Positions 6,591-14,007 of a stretch of DNA of 22,201 nucleotides are shown here, one piece after another. The translations under genes and the position numbers were made by a program. The DNA is taken from the IMG/VR virus record IMGVR_UViG_3300009104_000132, positions 1 to 22,201 of that record; one strand, given 5' to 3'. Source of the DNA: a virus. The stretch's first letter is position 1, and the number at the start of each line of letters is the position of its first letter. The notes beneath the pieces were generated by a model. That model did no database searches. It was given only the letters and a program-made list of their open reading frames with translations, and was not told the origin of the DNA.

Positions 6591-7622
6591 TTAACAAGCG
6601 AGGTATCCGCTGAAACTTGTATTTGTACCCGACTGAATATCAGATTGGGCAGAGCCGCCATTTTGTGTTATAGTGACATAGCAAGTGTCGCTTGCATCCA
6701 TATCTACAAGAACAGAACCCCTCATAAAATAATAAGGGATGTCTTGGTCTGCTAAATCGGGATCAAACATATCTAGCCTAACATCCCGATTTGATGCTTT
6801 CAAAGTCAAAATATAATATTCCGCGGCAGTATCTATGTTATCTACCCGAATGTTTACACTGAATTGATACCTTCCCGTCACTGGTGCGGTAAAGGTATTA
6901 CTCGCAAAATCTGCGCCCTGGTCGAATACTTCAGTTCCAAAAACAACGGTAACTGAGGAGTCATCCGCCGCAATATCAGATTGTGCTGATGCGGGAGTTG
7001 CCAAAAATGCGGGTTGGAGTGGTGCGGTGATTTCGCCAGACTCTTCCATATTCATTATTGAATTGCCATTTGCAGAAAAATTAAACTTCTCACCACCGCT
7101 GCCATGAAAAAATCCAATAGTTGCTTCCCCTGCATCCCCACTATCTCCGAAAGCGATATAACCGGTATTATTGGATCCCGTCAGAATATTCACTCCGGCA
7201 TTTGCAGAACCTTCCACAACCAATTCATCTGCACTCGCCCAGGCCGAAGCCCCGGAGTCACCGGTAGCGACATGAAGTCTCCCTAACGGTGTTGAAGCAT
7301 CGTCTCCAATACCAGTATTCCCGCTAATCTGTACTGCACCATTTATATCAATCGTGGTTGCGTTGATTTCTATTTCTGTATCTGAAACCAGATCAAGTAC
7401 GCCGTCTGCCGATTGATGTATATAAGTTCCTGTGTCACCAAATTCTAATCGGTTGGTGCTTGACATCATTAACGCATCGGATGCGATAGTGAAGCCGAAA
7501 GTTGTTCCATTGTCACCATCTTTTACGCTGACATGGGTTGTTGAATTACCGCCGCCATCCGCATCAACGTGTAAAAGCTGTTCGTATGATGAGGCGATAC
7601 TTTGTGAGCCTAAAGCTGCCAT
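6591..7622 (-). CDS. Putative head fibre/decoration protein with C1q-like C-terminal domain
   Basis: A 343-residue protein with a strong ribosome site (AGGAG, seven bases before the ATG). Residues 1-200 are Gly/Ser/Asp/Thr-rich and repetitive in the manner of beta-helical fibre shafts (ISGNTGIGDDAST; NNTGYIAFGDSGDAGEATIG). Residues about 215-343 look like a C1q/TNF-type jelly roll: FTAPVTGRYQFSVNIRV, then YYILTLKAS, then a closing TSFSGYLAC. Such trimeric domains are common in bacterial and phage surface proteins that bind sugars or receptors. Its place between the capsid gene and the tail genes suggests a virion surface protein, either a head fibre or a tail-tip adhesin. It has no signal peptide. 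The C1q reading is from pattern only. Confidence 0.68.
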   Translation of the reverse strand: MAALGSQSIASSYEQLLHVDADGGGNSTTHVSVKDGDNGTTFGFTIASDALMMSSTNRLEFGDTGTYIHQSADGVLDLVSDTEIEINATTIDINGAVQISGNTGIGDDASTPLGRLHVATGDSGASAWASADELVVEGSANAGVNILTGSNNTGYIAFGDSGDAGEATIGFFHGSGGEKFNFSANGNSIMNMEESGEITAPLQPAFLATPASAQSDIAADDSSVTVVFGTEVFDQGADFASNTFTAPVTGRYQFSVNIRVDNIDTAAEYYILTLKASNRDVRLDMFDPDLADQDIPYYFMRGSVLVDMDASDTCYVTITQNGGSAQSDIQSGTNTSFSGYLAC

Positions 7623-7652
7623 TTCTTATCTCCTTTCCATGAGATCATTTTA

Positions 7653-7666
7653 CCGGGCTTTCCCGG
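7653..7666 (-). other. Short stem-loop before the fibre gene
   Basis: On the minus strand CCGGG-AAAG-CCCGG forms a 5-bp stem with a four-base loop, about 30 bases before the fibre-protein start and just after the preceding stop. No T-run follows, so it is not a classical terminator. It may be chance or help segment the messenger. Confidence 0.35.
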
Positions 7667-7670
7667 CGGT

Positions 7671-8018
7671 TTAGTCGATGTAAGACCACTGCCGATCTTC
7701 ATCTTCAAATTTTACCAATAAGGCGTTCCAGTTGATTCTCCCCACATATTCCTTCAATCCTGCGGTTACATCCGAAACGGTTTCACCCACCATGTCCGCC
7801 ATAGCGTTCTTCAACGCCACCGAAATAGAAGCGTTGGATGTTCCGGCCTGATCGTTTGCCCATGCCTTGAGCATCTTATTCAGCGACCCGGAAAACCCCA
7901 GAGCCGTTAAGCCTGCCCGCATGGCATCGTTTAAAGACTTGGATGTGGTTGTCCCGGCTACGTCAAGCCAGTATTCTTTTAACAGGGAATTAATATGTGT
8001 TTTTGATCCCAGTGCCAT
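7671..8018 (-). CDS. Hypothetical head-region protein (115 residues)
   Basis: It starts MALGSKTHINSLLKEYWLDV; the ATG overlaps the stop of the 45-residue gene (TAATG). It is helical, Ala/Leu/Ser-rich (KSLNDAMRAGLTALGFSGSL; NASISVALKNAMADMVGETV) and ends EDEDRQWSYID. There are no Cys pairs or membrane segments. Its place two genes after the capsid protein fits a small virion or head-completion protein. No family is recognised. Confidence 0.72.
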   Translation of the reverse strand: MALGSKTHINSLLKEYWLDVAGTTTSKSLNDAMRAGLTALGFSGSLNKMLKAWANDQAGTSNASISVALKNAMADMVGETVSDVTAGLKEYVGRINWNALLVKFEDEDRQWSYID

Positions 8019-8155
8019 TATTTAGCCTTTTTCTTTTTTTTCTTTACCGGATTACCGTTTTTATCACATTCTTCAAAACGTGCCTTGAACGATTCCAGAT
8101 TATGACGATCTTTGTCGTATTCGATTACATCGCCATTTGGTCTTTTAAAGTACAT
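8018..8155 (-). CDS. Small lysine-tailed protein (45 residues)
   Basis: The ATG at 8153-8155 has a good ribosome site (GGAG, five bases upstream). The product begins MYFKRPNGDVIEYDKDRHNL and ends in a run of lysines (VKKKKKKAK). Its stop overlaps the next ATG (TAATG), which supports translation. Small phage proteins of this form often follow capsid genes and may be structural or assembly accessories. I cannot name a family. The gene lies between the capsid hairpin and the 115-residue protein. Confidence 0.72.
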   Translation of the reverse strand: MYFKRPNGDVIEYDKDRHNLESFKARFEECDKNGNPVKKKKKKAK

Positions 8156-8177
8156 AATTACTCCAATTTTAGCGGAT

Positions 8178-8199
8178 CGGGGCAGGGCAACCCACCCCG
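8178..8199 (-). other. Stable stem-loop downstream of the capsid gene
   Basis: Fifteen bases after the capsid stop, the minus-strand RNA folds CGGGG-UGGG-UUGC-style into a 9-bp stem. Five G/C pairs are followed by two U/G wobbles and two G/C pairs, with a four-base loop UUGC. No U-tract follows, so it is probably a messenger-stabilising or attenuating hairpin and not a full terminator. The next gene's ribosome site lies about 15 bases on. Confidence 0.6.
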
Positions 8200-8213
8200 A
8201 ACCAGATCAGTGT

Positions 8214-9098
8214 TTAGCTGACGTCGTGAAGGATATAGACACCAAAAGCGTCTTTCGTTTCCACTTCACCCCAGAATCCTGTGGCCACGTATTCTGTGCT
8301 TCTGAATGAAGCATTACGTTCCGTTTCGATTCTGAACAGACCTTCCGGCCCGACTGCGAGTCCCATCGCTCCTTTAGAGAACATGTGACTTGCGGAGTCC
8401 CCACCGGAACCAACGTCATCATTAATTTCATTTGAGAAATAAACGTCGATTCCACCGATGGAGGTCACAAATCCGCGAGACAGCATTTCCTGTCCCTGCT
8501 CACCTAACAGTGAACCCGGTTTAGAGTTCGATCCTGTGACAGCTACATCCACAAGTAAACCTTGCAGACCTTTACTGCCCCAGATACCTTTATCACTCAT
8601 AACCAAGTTGTAAGGGGCGGGGGCATTTGCTGCTCTTAACTGTCTTAAACCACCAAAAATGTGGTCAAGTGTAAGAGCCGTCCCTGCACCGCACTCTGTT
8701 TGTGAGAATCCAGTTCCAAGTGCTGTAAGATCAGCATCAAGTTTAGCGGCAACGGCATTTCCGAGGATCGCCCCTGTATTACCAGAGATGTCATCGGCAT
8801 TTCCCATTACTGCCAAGTCCGTAACGTCTGCACGAATAACGTGTTCAGATACGGTTGCCGACCTTGCTGTGGTTGTCACAGATGTTACAGTGGTATGATC
8901 TGCACCATCCGTAGCTGCGCTCACTGAGGAGGAAGCGACGGCGGTATATTCAGGCCACTGAACTGTGATTGCACCGGGAGGGCATTGTTTGGCGGAGACC
9001 AGAGGATACATGACATTAACTTCATTGAAAGCGATGATTGCATCGCCAATGACTTTATCAAGACCACCCTGGGCTACACCGGTATCAGTTTCAGCCAT
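8214..9098 (-). CDS. Major capsid protein (HK97-fold type)
   Basis: A 294-residue protein starting MAETDTGVAQGGLDKVIGDA with AAGGA about nine bases upstream. It carries an Ala/Thr/Val-rich surface region (SSVSAATDGADHTTVTSVTT) and an N-terminal arm followed by WPEYTAV. The middle contains LTLDHIFGGLRQLRAANAPA. A C-terminal part (GLAVGPEGLFRIETERNASF, then EYVATGFWGEVETKDAFGVY) is close in style to HK97-fold capsid proteins. It lies downstream of the scaffold candidate and a stable hairpin follows it, as expected for an abundant protein. The length matches a mature, uncleaved capsid protein. Placement is strong; the fold is inferred. Confidence 0.88.
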   Translation of the reverse strand: MAETDTGVAQGGLDKVIGDAIIAFNEVNVMYPLVSAKQCPPGAITVQWPEYTAVASSSVSAATDGADHTTVTSVTTTARSATVSEHVIRADVTDLAVMGNADDISGNTGAILGNAVAAKLDADLTALGTGFSQTECGAGTALTLDHIFGGLRQLRAANAPAPYNLVMSDKGIWGSKGLQGLLVDVAVTGSNSKPGSLLGEQGQEMLSRGFVTSIGGIDVYFSNEINDDVGSGGDSASHMFSKGAMGLAVGPEGLFRIETERNASFRSTEYVATGFWGEVETKDAFGVYILHDVS

Positions 9099-9100
9099 AA

Positions 9101-9328
9101 TTATTTGTCCTTATTCGGGGGAGTCCACCCTGAAAAGTATTTTCTGGAAGCCACTGGTTTACCCCGTGCTGCATTATTGGCACGTTCTTCTAATTCGTCG
9201 ATCATAGTGTCATACGACACGGTTTCGCCTTTGATTTCGGCGTGTATATCCCCATCGGGAAGATTCCTTTCGGACAATTCCTTTTGAGGGTCGAGATCAA
9301 CTCCAAACGGTTTATATTTTTGGCCCAT
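9101..9328 (-). CDS. Hypothetical 75-residue head-assembly-region protein
   Basis: It starts MGQKYKPFGVDLDPQKELSE, overlaps the scaffold 3' end by 17 bases and stops two bases before the capsid ATG. It is hydrophilic, with a central helix (YDTMIDELEERANNAARGKP) and a basic/aromatic end SRKYFSGWTPPNKDK. Its size and place between scaffold and capsid would fit a small capsid accessory or decoration protein. No domain or family is recognised. Confidence 0.72.
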   Translation of the reverse strand: MGQKYKPFGVDLDPQKELSERNLPDGDIHAEIKGETVSYDTMIDELEERANNAARGKPVASRKYFSGWTPPNKDK

Positions 9329-9869
9329 AGCCTACCGTAATTCCTGAAGTGGCTTTGGTGTTGGCCTTATACCCTTTCGGGTCTTGAGCCGCCCACTCTG
9401 CCATCGAAGCATACCCACCATAAGCACCGGGAGGTTGGTTATCAACCTTCACCTTTGCACCGGGTTGGGAATACTCCTGTGCCAAATCTTCCAGAACATC
9501 GAGTGGATGTCCCTTGAATTTTTCTTGTTTCGTTTCAGGTAATCGCTCAAGCAAAGCCTGACGGCGATTATCCTCGTAAGTTTCCAGACGTTCTTTAAAC
9601 GGTGATAGTTGGTCGATCTTACCTTGCAGTTCGGCGATCAATTCGTCTTTTTGTCCGTCTGCCGCCATGCTTTCCTGTCTCCGTTTTTCTTCTTTTGCTT
9701 CCATTTCAGCGACTTTGGATTCAAGACCTCTGATCTTGTCCTTTTTCGCCATTACTTCGTGCAATAACTCCGACTGTCCGGAAGTGTCGGGTGTGGTCTG
9801 GCTTTGAGAAGCCACCTCTTGTCCCTCATTCCGGGCCGTATCTTGCACTGTTTCTTGTGCTTCTGACAT
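9312..9869 (-). CDS. Scaffold protein
   Basis: A 185-residue acidic, helical protein with a strong ribosome site (AGGAG six bases before the ATG). After a Gln/Thr/Ser-rich leader it has a long coiled coil at residues 37-100 (AKKDKIRGLESKVAEMEAKE; KDELIAELQGKIDQLSPF). A Pro/Gly/Tyr-rich C-terminus follows. This is the classic layout of a procapsid scaffold that directs capsid assembly and then leaves the shell. The gene is two genes upstream of the capsid gene. No protease motif (Ser/His) is seen, so capsid maturation protease is not fused here; any protease would be outside the window or absent. Confidence 0.85.
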   Translation of the reverse strand: MSEAQETVQDTARNEGQEVASQSQTTPDTSGQSELLHEVMAKKDKIRGLESKVAEMEAKEEKRRQESMAADGQKDELIAELQGKIDQLSPFKERLETYEDNRRQALLERLPETKQEKFKGHPLDVLEDLAQEYSQPGAKVKVDNQPPGAYGGYASMAEWAAQDPKGYKANTKATSGITVGYGPKI

Positions 9870-9897
9870 TACTGTCTCCTGTTGTTGTTTAAAATCT

Positions 9898-10341
9898 TCA
9901 TCCGATAGTCACGGTGATTGAGTCTTTTGCATATTTACCGATCTGTTTGCCGATAAAATCGCTCAATTCATCTGTAATCTTATCAGTATTCTTATCTGAG
10001 ATGCCGTATATATCCCGCCCCATCTTGGCATTATGCTCTACCTTTATACCATCACGGTAAACAATATCCACGCCTGTTTCTTTCGGCTTCTGTGCCGATA
10101 TAGAACCAAGCATGACCCCTGTCAATCTCAAGTTAGGTGGAGATACTTGTCTCGATTTACCGACACCTTTAGGCCCGGCTTTCCCGGCAGCCTTCAGTTT
10201 GGCATATTCGGATGTATATGCTTTAAAATCTTTTTTATATCCTTTACCTTTATCAGCGTCTTTTACAATGTTCGTTGCAGTTTTACCGCCTACTTTGGCC
10301 CATAGGGATTTCGGGAATTTCACAATATCCTGCGCTCTCAT
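9898..10341 (-). CDS. Putative neck/head-completion protein (HK97 gp10-like)
   Basis: A 147-residue basic protein. An upstream ATG at 10365 is possible, but the ATG at 10339-10341 overlaps the previous stop by ATGA and gives a well-placed start (MRAQDIVKFPKSLWAKVGGK). Lys-rich N-terminal half; then PPNLRLTGVMLGSISAQKPK and GIKVEHNAKMGRDIYGISDK, and the end is VTIG. The pattern LRLTG...S then GxxVEH..KMGRDIYG is similar to gp10-like/tail-completion or virion morphogenesis proteins. It follows the gp7-like head protein. Family match is tentative, position good. Confidence 0.6.
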   Translation of the reverse strand: MRAQDIVKFPKSLWAKVGGKTATNIVKDADKGKGYKKDFKAYTSEYAKLKAAGKAGPKGVGKSRQVSPPNLRLTGVMLGSISAQKPKETGVDIVYRDGIKVEHNAKMGRDIYGISDKNTDKITDELSDFIGKQIGKYAKDSITVTIG

Positions 10342-11024
10342 TTCACCATCCACGAATGTCTGCAATTAAATCCGCCCCTTGTACCGAAAGGCGTTAGGCT
10401 TGCGTTTACTTCTGCTTCAGTATATCCCTTGTCAGGCTCGCCATCTAAAGTCGAACGACATTCTGGTCTGGTCACTTCATCAGCAGGGCCTACATACGTC
10501 CATCGTACATCTTCACCTTCGAATACCTTATGTCTTGACAGATCATCGAATTGTCGGAATCCATCGTGGACGGATACATTCAGTTGGTGGGTTTCTAAGT
10601 TCACCGTTTCAACCAATCGTCCTACAATCTCCGATGGCCGTTCCCCCGCTACAATTCCCTTAAATAAACCATCTTTTAATTCATTGGCATATTGTGTCGC
10701 CCTACCCAATAGACTTTCGGCCTCTAAATTCTGCAAAATTTGAATCTGATCTATCGTTGGGCCTTTTACAGCTACAATCCCCCGCCTCGCCGCTTCTTTA
10801 GCAATCTCCTCAATCTGCCCTTCATAGGCATCCATCAATCCATTCACGGCATTGGTATAACCTCTATCCAATAGTTCTTGGAAGAAATCCAATTCACGAG
10901 CCACATTTACCAGTTCAGCATCGGATAGTTTGTCCAATCCTTTAGCAATCTTCTTCAAGTCATTCAGAAGGTCTTGCTCTATATTGGCAATCTGATTCAT
11001 GAATCTATCTACTGGATCAGCCAC
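10338..11024 (-). CDS. Minor head protein, SPP1 gp7 / Mu F-like
   Basis: A 228-residue protein whose start overlaps the portal stop by eight bases. The N-terminal 130 residues are helical (ANIEQDLLNDLKKIAKGLDK). The C-terminus has the SPP1-gp7-like signature: RWTYVGPADEVTRPECRSTL, ending FGTRGGFNCRHSWMVK. The Cys189, Cys221 and His223 arrangement is typical of this head-morphogenesis domain. In related phages it binds the portal and a few copies enter the procapsid, where they help DNA ejection. It sits directly after the portal gene, the usual order. This is a confident family call despite the short length, as the domain is complete. Confidence 0.88.
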   Translation of the reverse strand: MADPVDRFMNQIANIEQDLLNDLKKIAKGLDKLSDAELVNVARELDFFQELLDRGYTNAVNGLMDAYEGQIEEIAKEAARRGIVAVKGPTIDQIQILQNLEAESLLGRATQYANELKDGLFKGIVAGERPSEIVGRLVETVNLETHQLNVSVHDGFRQFDDLSRHKVFEGEDVRWTYVGPADEVTRPECRSTLDGEPDKGYTEAEVNASLTPFGTRGGFNCRHSWMVK

Positions 11025-12336
11025 CTAAAATCCTCTGTATTGGTGAAACCGGTTGCTGTGCTTCTGCTTCGGCCTTCTTGCCTTCATCTACTCTTTCCAT
11101 GAGTCGGTTTAAATCTTCATCGGATATGTCCGGGTTGAAATGGCGGATCAGGTCTGATCTGTCCATCAGTCCTTTATCCATCATAAATTCAAGACGTGCA
11201 AACTCTTGGGCTTGGTCAGTCGGAAATTCTATCTCGGCGAAATCCACCGCATAATTATCGCCCATATCTTTACCCGTATGAACACGGACAATCTGGCGAT
11301 CCACTTCATATCTTTCATGTTCCCAATCTCTCCATTTGGGGATGTCTGAAATGCGTGATTCTAAATTCTCCATCTCCATGATCCGCAAAGCTGCACCACT
11401 GGGGGCATCACCCGATTCATCCCACTTGATCCGTAAGTGGTTATTGATGGCGGTTTGATTGGCAAATCCTTTCACCGCTTGCATCATATCCTGAAGTGAT
11501 CCGGGATTCCCTACAAACGAAAATGATGCACCTTCCGGCAATAACAGCACCCGATCTATACCCAGTTTCATTTGGGTCGCTTCTTCAATTCCTGTGGCAA
11601 CAGGCTGACCAAAAGCGAATCGTGTGGCAAGGGCGATCTCTGTGTTGGCAATACCAATCTGCACCGCAGCCCGAACCACATCAGAAGCAGACGAACTGTA
11701 TTCAGCGAAAGTGACAGGAATGATTCCATAGGGGTTGATATTATCCTCATTCACTTGCATCACCCGGCCCGCCTGATCATACTTAAAGTGTTTTCCCGGT
11801 ACGCCATCACGTTCTTCAGACCAATAGACGAATATGCGGTTGTTCTTATGGTCACGACCTACCTCATAGGACACGGCAAACGGTTCAGATTCACCTTCTA
11901 AATAATACCGCTTAAAGAAAGGGATGATGTCATATTCCAGACGTTCCTTCCCCCACTTACTTCTAAAGGCCATACAACCAGTGAGCCACGATGTTTCGCT
12001 GAACTCCCTTGCGACTGAATCCAGGTGATGTGCCATAGCCATATAATCATCTGCCTGTTCCCCATTGATCATGCGTTTAGGTGCGTTCTTATACATCATG
12101 TTCCTTGCACGAGCGTAGCGAGGAACAACCTTCTGCGGGAATGTGGGAACTTGCTGTAAGGTCGAAGCAGAGAACCATTGTTCGATATGTTTATCCACAT
12201 TCCTGTGATAATAAAAATCTAAAGCGGTGGCACGTTCCGCATCCTCCTGAGCCTTTAGTCCGCTTTGTGCTTTCCGAATTGTATCAAGTACGATCTGTTC
12301 GGATAAGTCCGGCAGTACAACGTCATTCACTGTCAT
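11017..12336 (-). CDS. Portal protein
   Basis: A 439-residue protein starting MTVNDVVLPDLSEQIVLDTI, with an ATGA overlap with the upstream membrane peptide. It contains the alpha/beta stem-and-wing style of portals: YYHRNVDKHIEQWFSASTLQ, then a strand-rich wing (YEVGRDHKNNRIFVYWSEER), then NPYGIIPVTFAEYSS. Long stem helices and a charged C-terminal tail, EGKKAEAEAQQPVSPI, follow. It directly follows the terminase, with only a 55-residue gene between, and precedes the gp7-like protein. As the dodecameric ring at the capsid vertex, it binds terminase and the head-tail adaptor. Position and architecture make this robust. Confidence 0.9.
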   Translation of the reverse strand: MTVNDVVLPDLSEQIVLDTIRKAQSGLKAQEDAERATALDFYYHRNVDKHIEQWFSASTLQQVPTFPQKVVPRYARARNMMYKNAPKRMINGEQADDYMAMAHHLDSVAREFSETSWLTGCMAFRSKWGKERLEYDIIPFFKRYYLEGESEPFAVSYEVGRDHKNNRIFVYWSEERDGVPGKHFKYDQAGRVMQVNEDNINPYGIIPVTFAEYSSSASDVVRAAVQIGIANTEIALATRFAFGQPVATGIEEATQMKLGIDRVLLLPEGASFSFVGNPGSLQDMMQAVKGFANQTAINNHLRIKWDESGDAPSGAALRIMEMENLESRISDIPKWRDWEHERYEVDRQIVRVHTGKDMGDNYAVDFAEIEFPTDQAQEFARLEFMMDKGLMDRSDLIRHFNPDISDEDLNRLMERVDEGKKAEAEAQQPVSPIQRILGG

Positions 12337-12500
12337 GCTTCATACATCCATTTCTTATAAAATTCAGTCGGCAGTTTGGTGCTGCCTAAAATCTTTTTTA
12401 CATCTTTTTTGATGCGTTTCTGTATCACCACTCCATACACCCATATCCCGACAAAAACCAAATTAAACGCAAGACTAATACCGAGGATGAATCCTACCAT
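12333..12500 (-). CDS. Single-pass membrane mini-protein between terminase and portal
   Basis: A 55-residue protein from the ATG at 12498-12500 to the TGA at 12333-12335. Residues 2-26 form a strong hydrophobic helix (VGFILGISLAFNLVFVGIWV, then YGVVIQ). A basic segment (KRIKKDVKKILGSTKLP) and an aromatic end (FYKKWMYEA) follow. Start and stop overlap the terminase and the portal gene, so it is translationally coupled to both. It has no cleavable-signal pattern. I do not recognise the family. Roles could include superinfection control or anchoring, but nothing in the sequence shows this. Confidence 0.8.
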   Translation of the reverse strand: MVGFILGISLAFNLVFVGIWVYGVVIQKRIKKDVKKILGSTKLPTEFYKKWMYEA

Positions 12501-13711
12501 ACTTGAGATACCGCGATCCTTCTTCGTGCCGGGAAAAGTCGATTGATCCCATAACCGATTGCATCGCTCGCATGGCTCTGGGTGCTGTCTCGTTTATCAA
12601 TATCGTTACCACGCCAAACATTTCGCTCAAAGTCCATGATGAGATTCGGGCAGTTCTCACATGAAAAGTTTCCGTCGCGTATTAATTTATTAACTGAATT
12701 AACACGTTCACGAACAGGCGGATTGGCTTTCGGTGCTGATATGGTATAACCTGGGTGCGACCTAATGATTTGATGATCGCTCGCCACTGCGGAAGAACGC
12801 CTCGCCGATCCGGAACTATCCGGAAAAATCTTAGCTTCCGGGTATCTCTTAACCAATTCTTCAACCATGTCATACGTTGTTGCGTTCTTTAGTCTTATTT
12901 CATCGAATACGTGAATCCAATTCGGGCCTATATAGAATATCTCTGAACTCATGGCATCCACGTTGAAGTCCATCGCAATACCAATGGGAAGGTTTTCGTT
13001 CTTCAGGTCTGGCCGTTCAATAACGTGCTTTTCCCTGTCGAAGTCTTTATACACCCGGCCTTGAGTTAGGTTTACAAACTTACCATGCACATAGGCTTCA
13101 ATCTGTTCTTCTGAATACGCTTGTAATAAACTCTGCTTATAATCGTCTGGTAAATGTGGATTGTCTAATGTGGAAGCCTGTATTACACCAATGTCAATGT
13201 CCGGGTCATTGGCTAACGTGAAGCCCCAATTCAATTGCTCTGGCGTTCCTGTCAGGAATATCTGTGACTTGATGGCTTCCGGGTGGCGTACACGAGCAAT
13301 CATTTGTTCAAACACTTCACGCTTTTGTATAAATGGTTCATCTATAACCGCCCATCCAATATTCGGGCCACGCAAGGAATCGGGTTTGTCTCCAGACCCA
13401 AGCCACAACACACCGCCCCAATTATGGAAGATGAACTCGCTTCGCTGCTGATTGTATGTGTAATCAATCCCGGCACGGTTACACAACTCCTTGAGCGTTA
13501 TAATGATTGTTTTGGTGGCCAATTGGTGTGAAGGTGACACATACATTCCGGGTACAGGACTGTTTAAATAACTCATGTACAGGGATTTCAACGCCCCGAT
13601 ATAAGTCTTTCCCGATCCGTAACCGCCAATCAATAGGACAATTCGATTGGGCATATCCCAGAATCGCCGTTGATGTTTGAGCATATTGTCTTTTTTTATT
13701 CGGAACTTCAC
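12494..13711 (-). CDS. terL: Terminase large subunit
   Basis: A 405-residue DNA-packaging motor with a GTG start in a GTGA overlap with the small subunit. The ATPase half has Walker A GGYGSGKT at residues 29-36. Walker B ends in Asp124-Glu125 (WAVIDEP) and the coupling motif is LTGTP at 153-157. The RNase H-like nuclease half shows AMDFNVD with Asp248, FPDSSG near 298, and HASDAIGYG near 385, supplying acidic metal ligands. The length is typical. It cuts concatemers and drives DNA into the procapsid through the portal. No deviation from the catalytic set is visible. Confidence 0.96.
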   Translation of the reverse strand: MKFRIKKDNMLKHQRRFWDMPNRIVLLIGGYGSGKTYIGALKSLYMSYLNSPVPGMYVSPSHQLATKTIIITLKELCNRAGIDYTYNQQRSEFIFHNWGGVLWLGSGDKPDSLRGPNIGWAVIDEPFIQKREVFEQMIARVRHPEAIKSQIFLTGTPEQLNWGFTLANDPDIDIGVIQASTLDNPHLPDDYKQSLLQAYSEEQIEAYVHGKFVNLTQGRVYKDFDREKHVIERPDLKNENLPIGIAMDFNVDAMSSEIFYIGPNWIHVFDEIRLKNATTYDMVEELVKRYPEAKIFPDSSGSARRSSAVASDHQIIRSHPGYTISAPKANPPVRERVNSVNKLIRDGNFSCENCPNLIMDFERNVWRGNDIDKRDSTQSHASDAIGYGINRLFPARRRIAVSQVW

Positions 13712-14007
13712 TCAATGATTATCTCGTCTTTCGTAACGTGTTGTTCTACTCGTTCCAATGCCTTGCCTTCTGTACGATCTGCGATGAACTGTACCGCCCA
13801 GGATTTCCCCTCTAATGCGTACTGAAATACTTTATACATTACCACATCCAGTTTACTCTTGCCATCCACCGTGCCTTCTTCATCCCCTATCTTTCGGAGT
13901 ATATCCGGGATGGACTGTACGCCTTTAGGTCTGCCGCTTGGATTGCCAGATACACCCGGTTTGAATTGTCCGTTGGCTTTCCTGTTCTTTCCTGATACAT
14001 CAGGCAT
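13708..14007 (-). CDS. Putative terminase small subunit (GNPxGRPKG type)
   Basis: A 99-residue protein starting MPDVSGKNRKANGQFKPGVS, followed by the motif GNPSGRPKG at residues 21-29. This is the mark of the DUF5681-type DNA-binding N-terminus often encoded just before terL. Helices follow (LDVVMYKVFQYALEGKSWAV), and the acidic end is KDEIIIE. An in-frame ATG at 14049 is possible, but the ATG at 14007 overlaps the previous stop and matches the family start. The protein would recognise packaging sites and recruit the large subunit. The assignment rests on the motif and the adjacent terL. It is shorter than many small terminases (about 140-180). Confidence 0.75.
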   Translation of the reverse strand: MPDVSGKNRKANGQFKPGVSGNPSGRPKGVQSIPDILRKIGDEEGTVDGKSKLDVVMYKVFQYALEGKSWAVQFIADRTEGKALERVEQHVTKDEIIIE

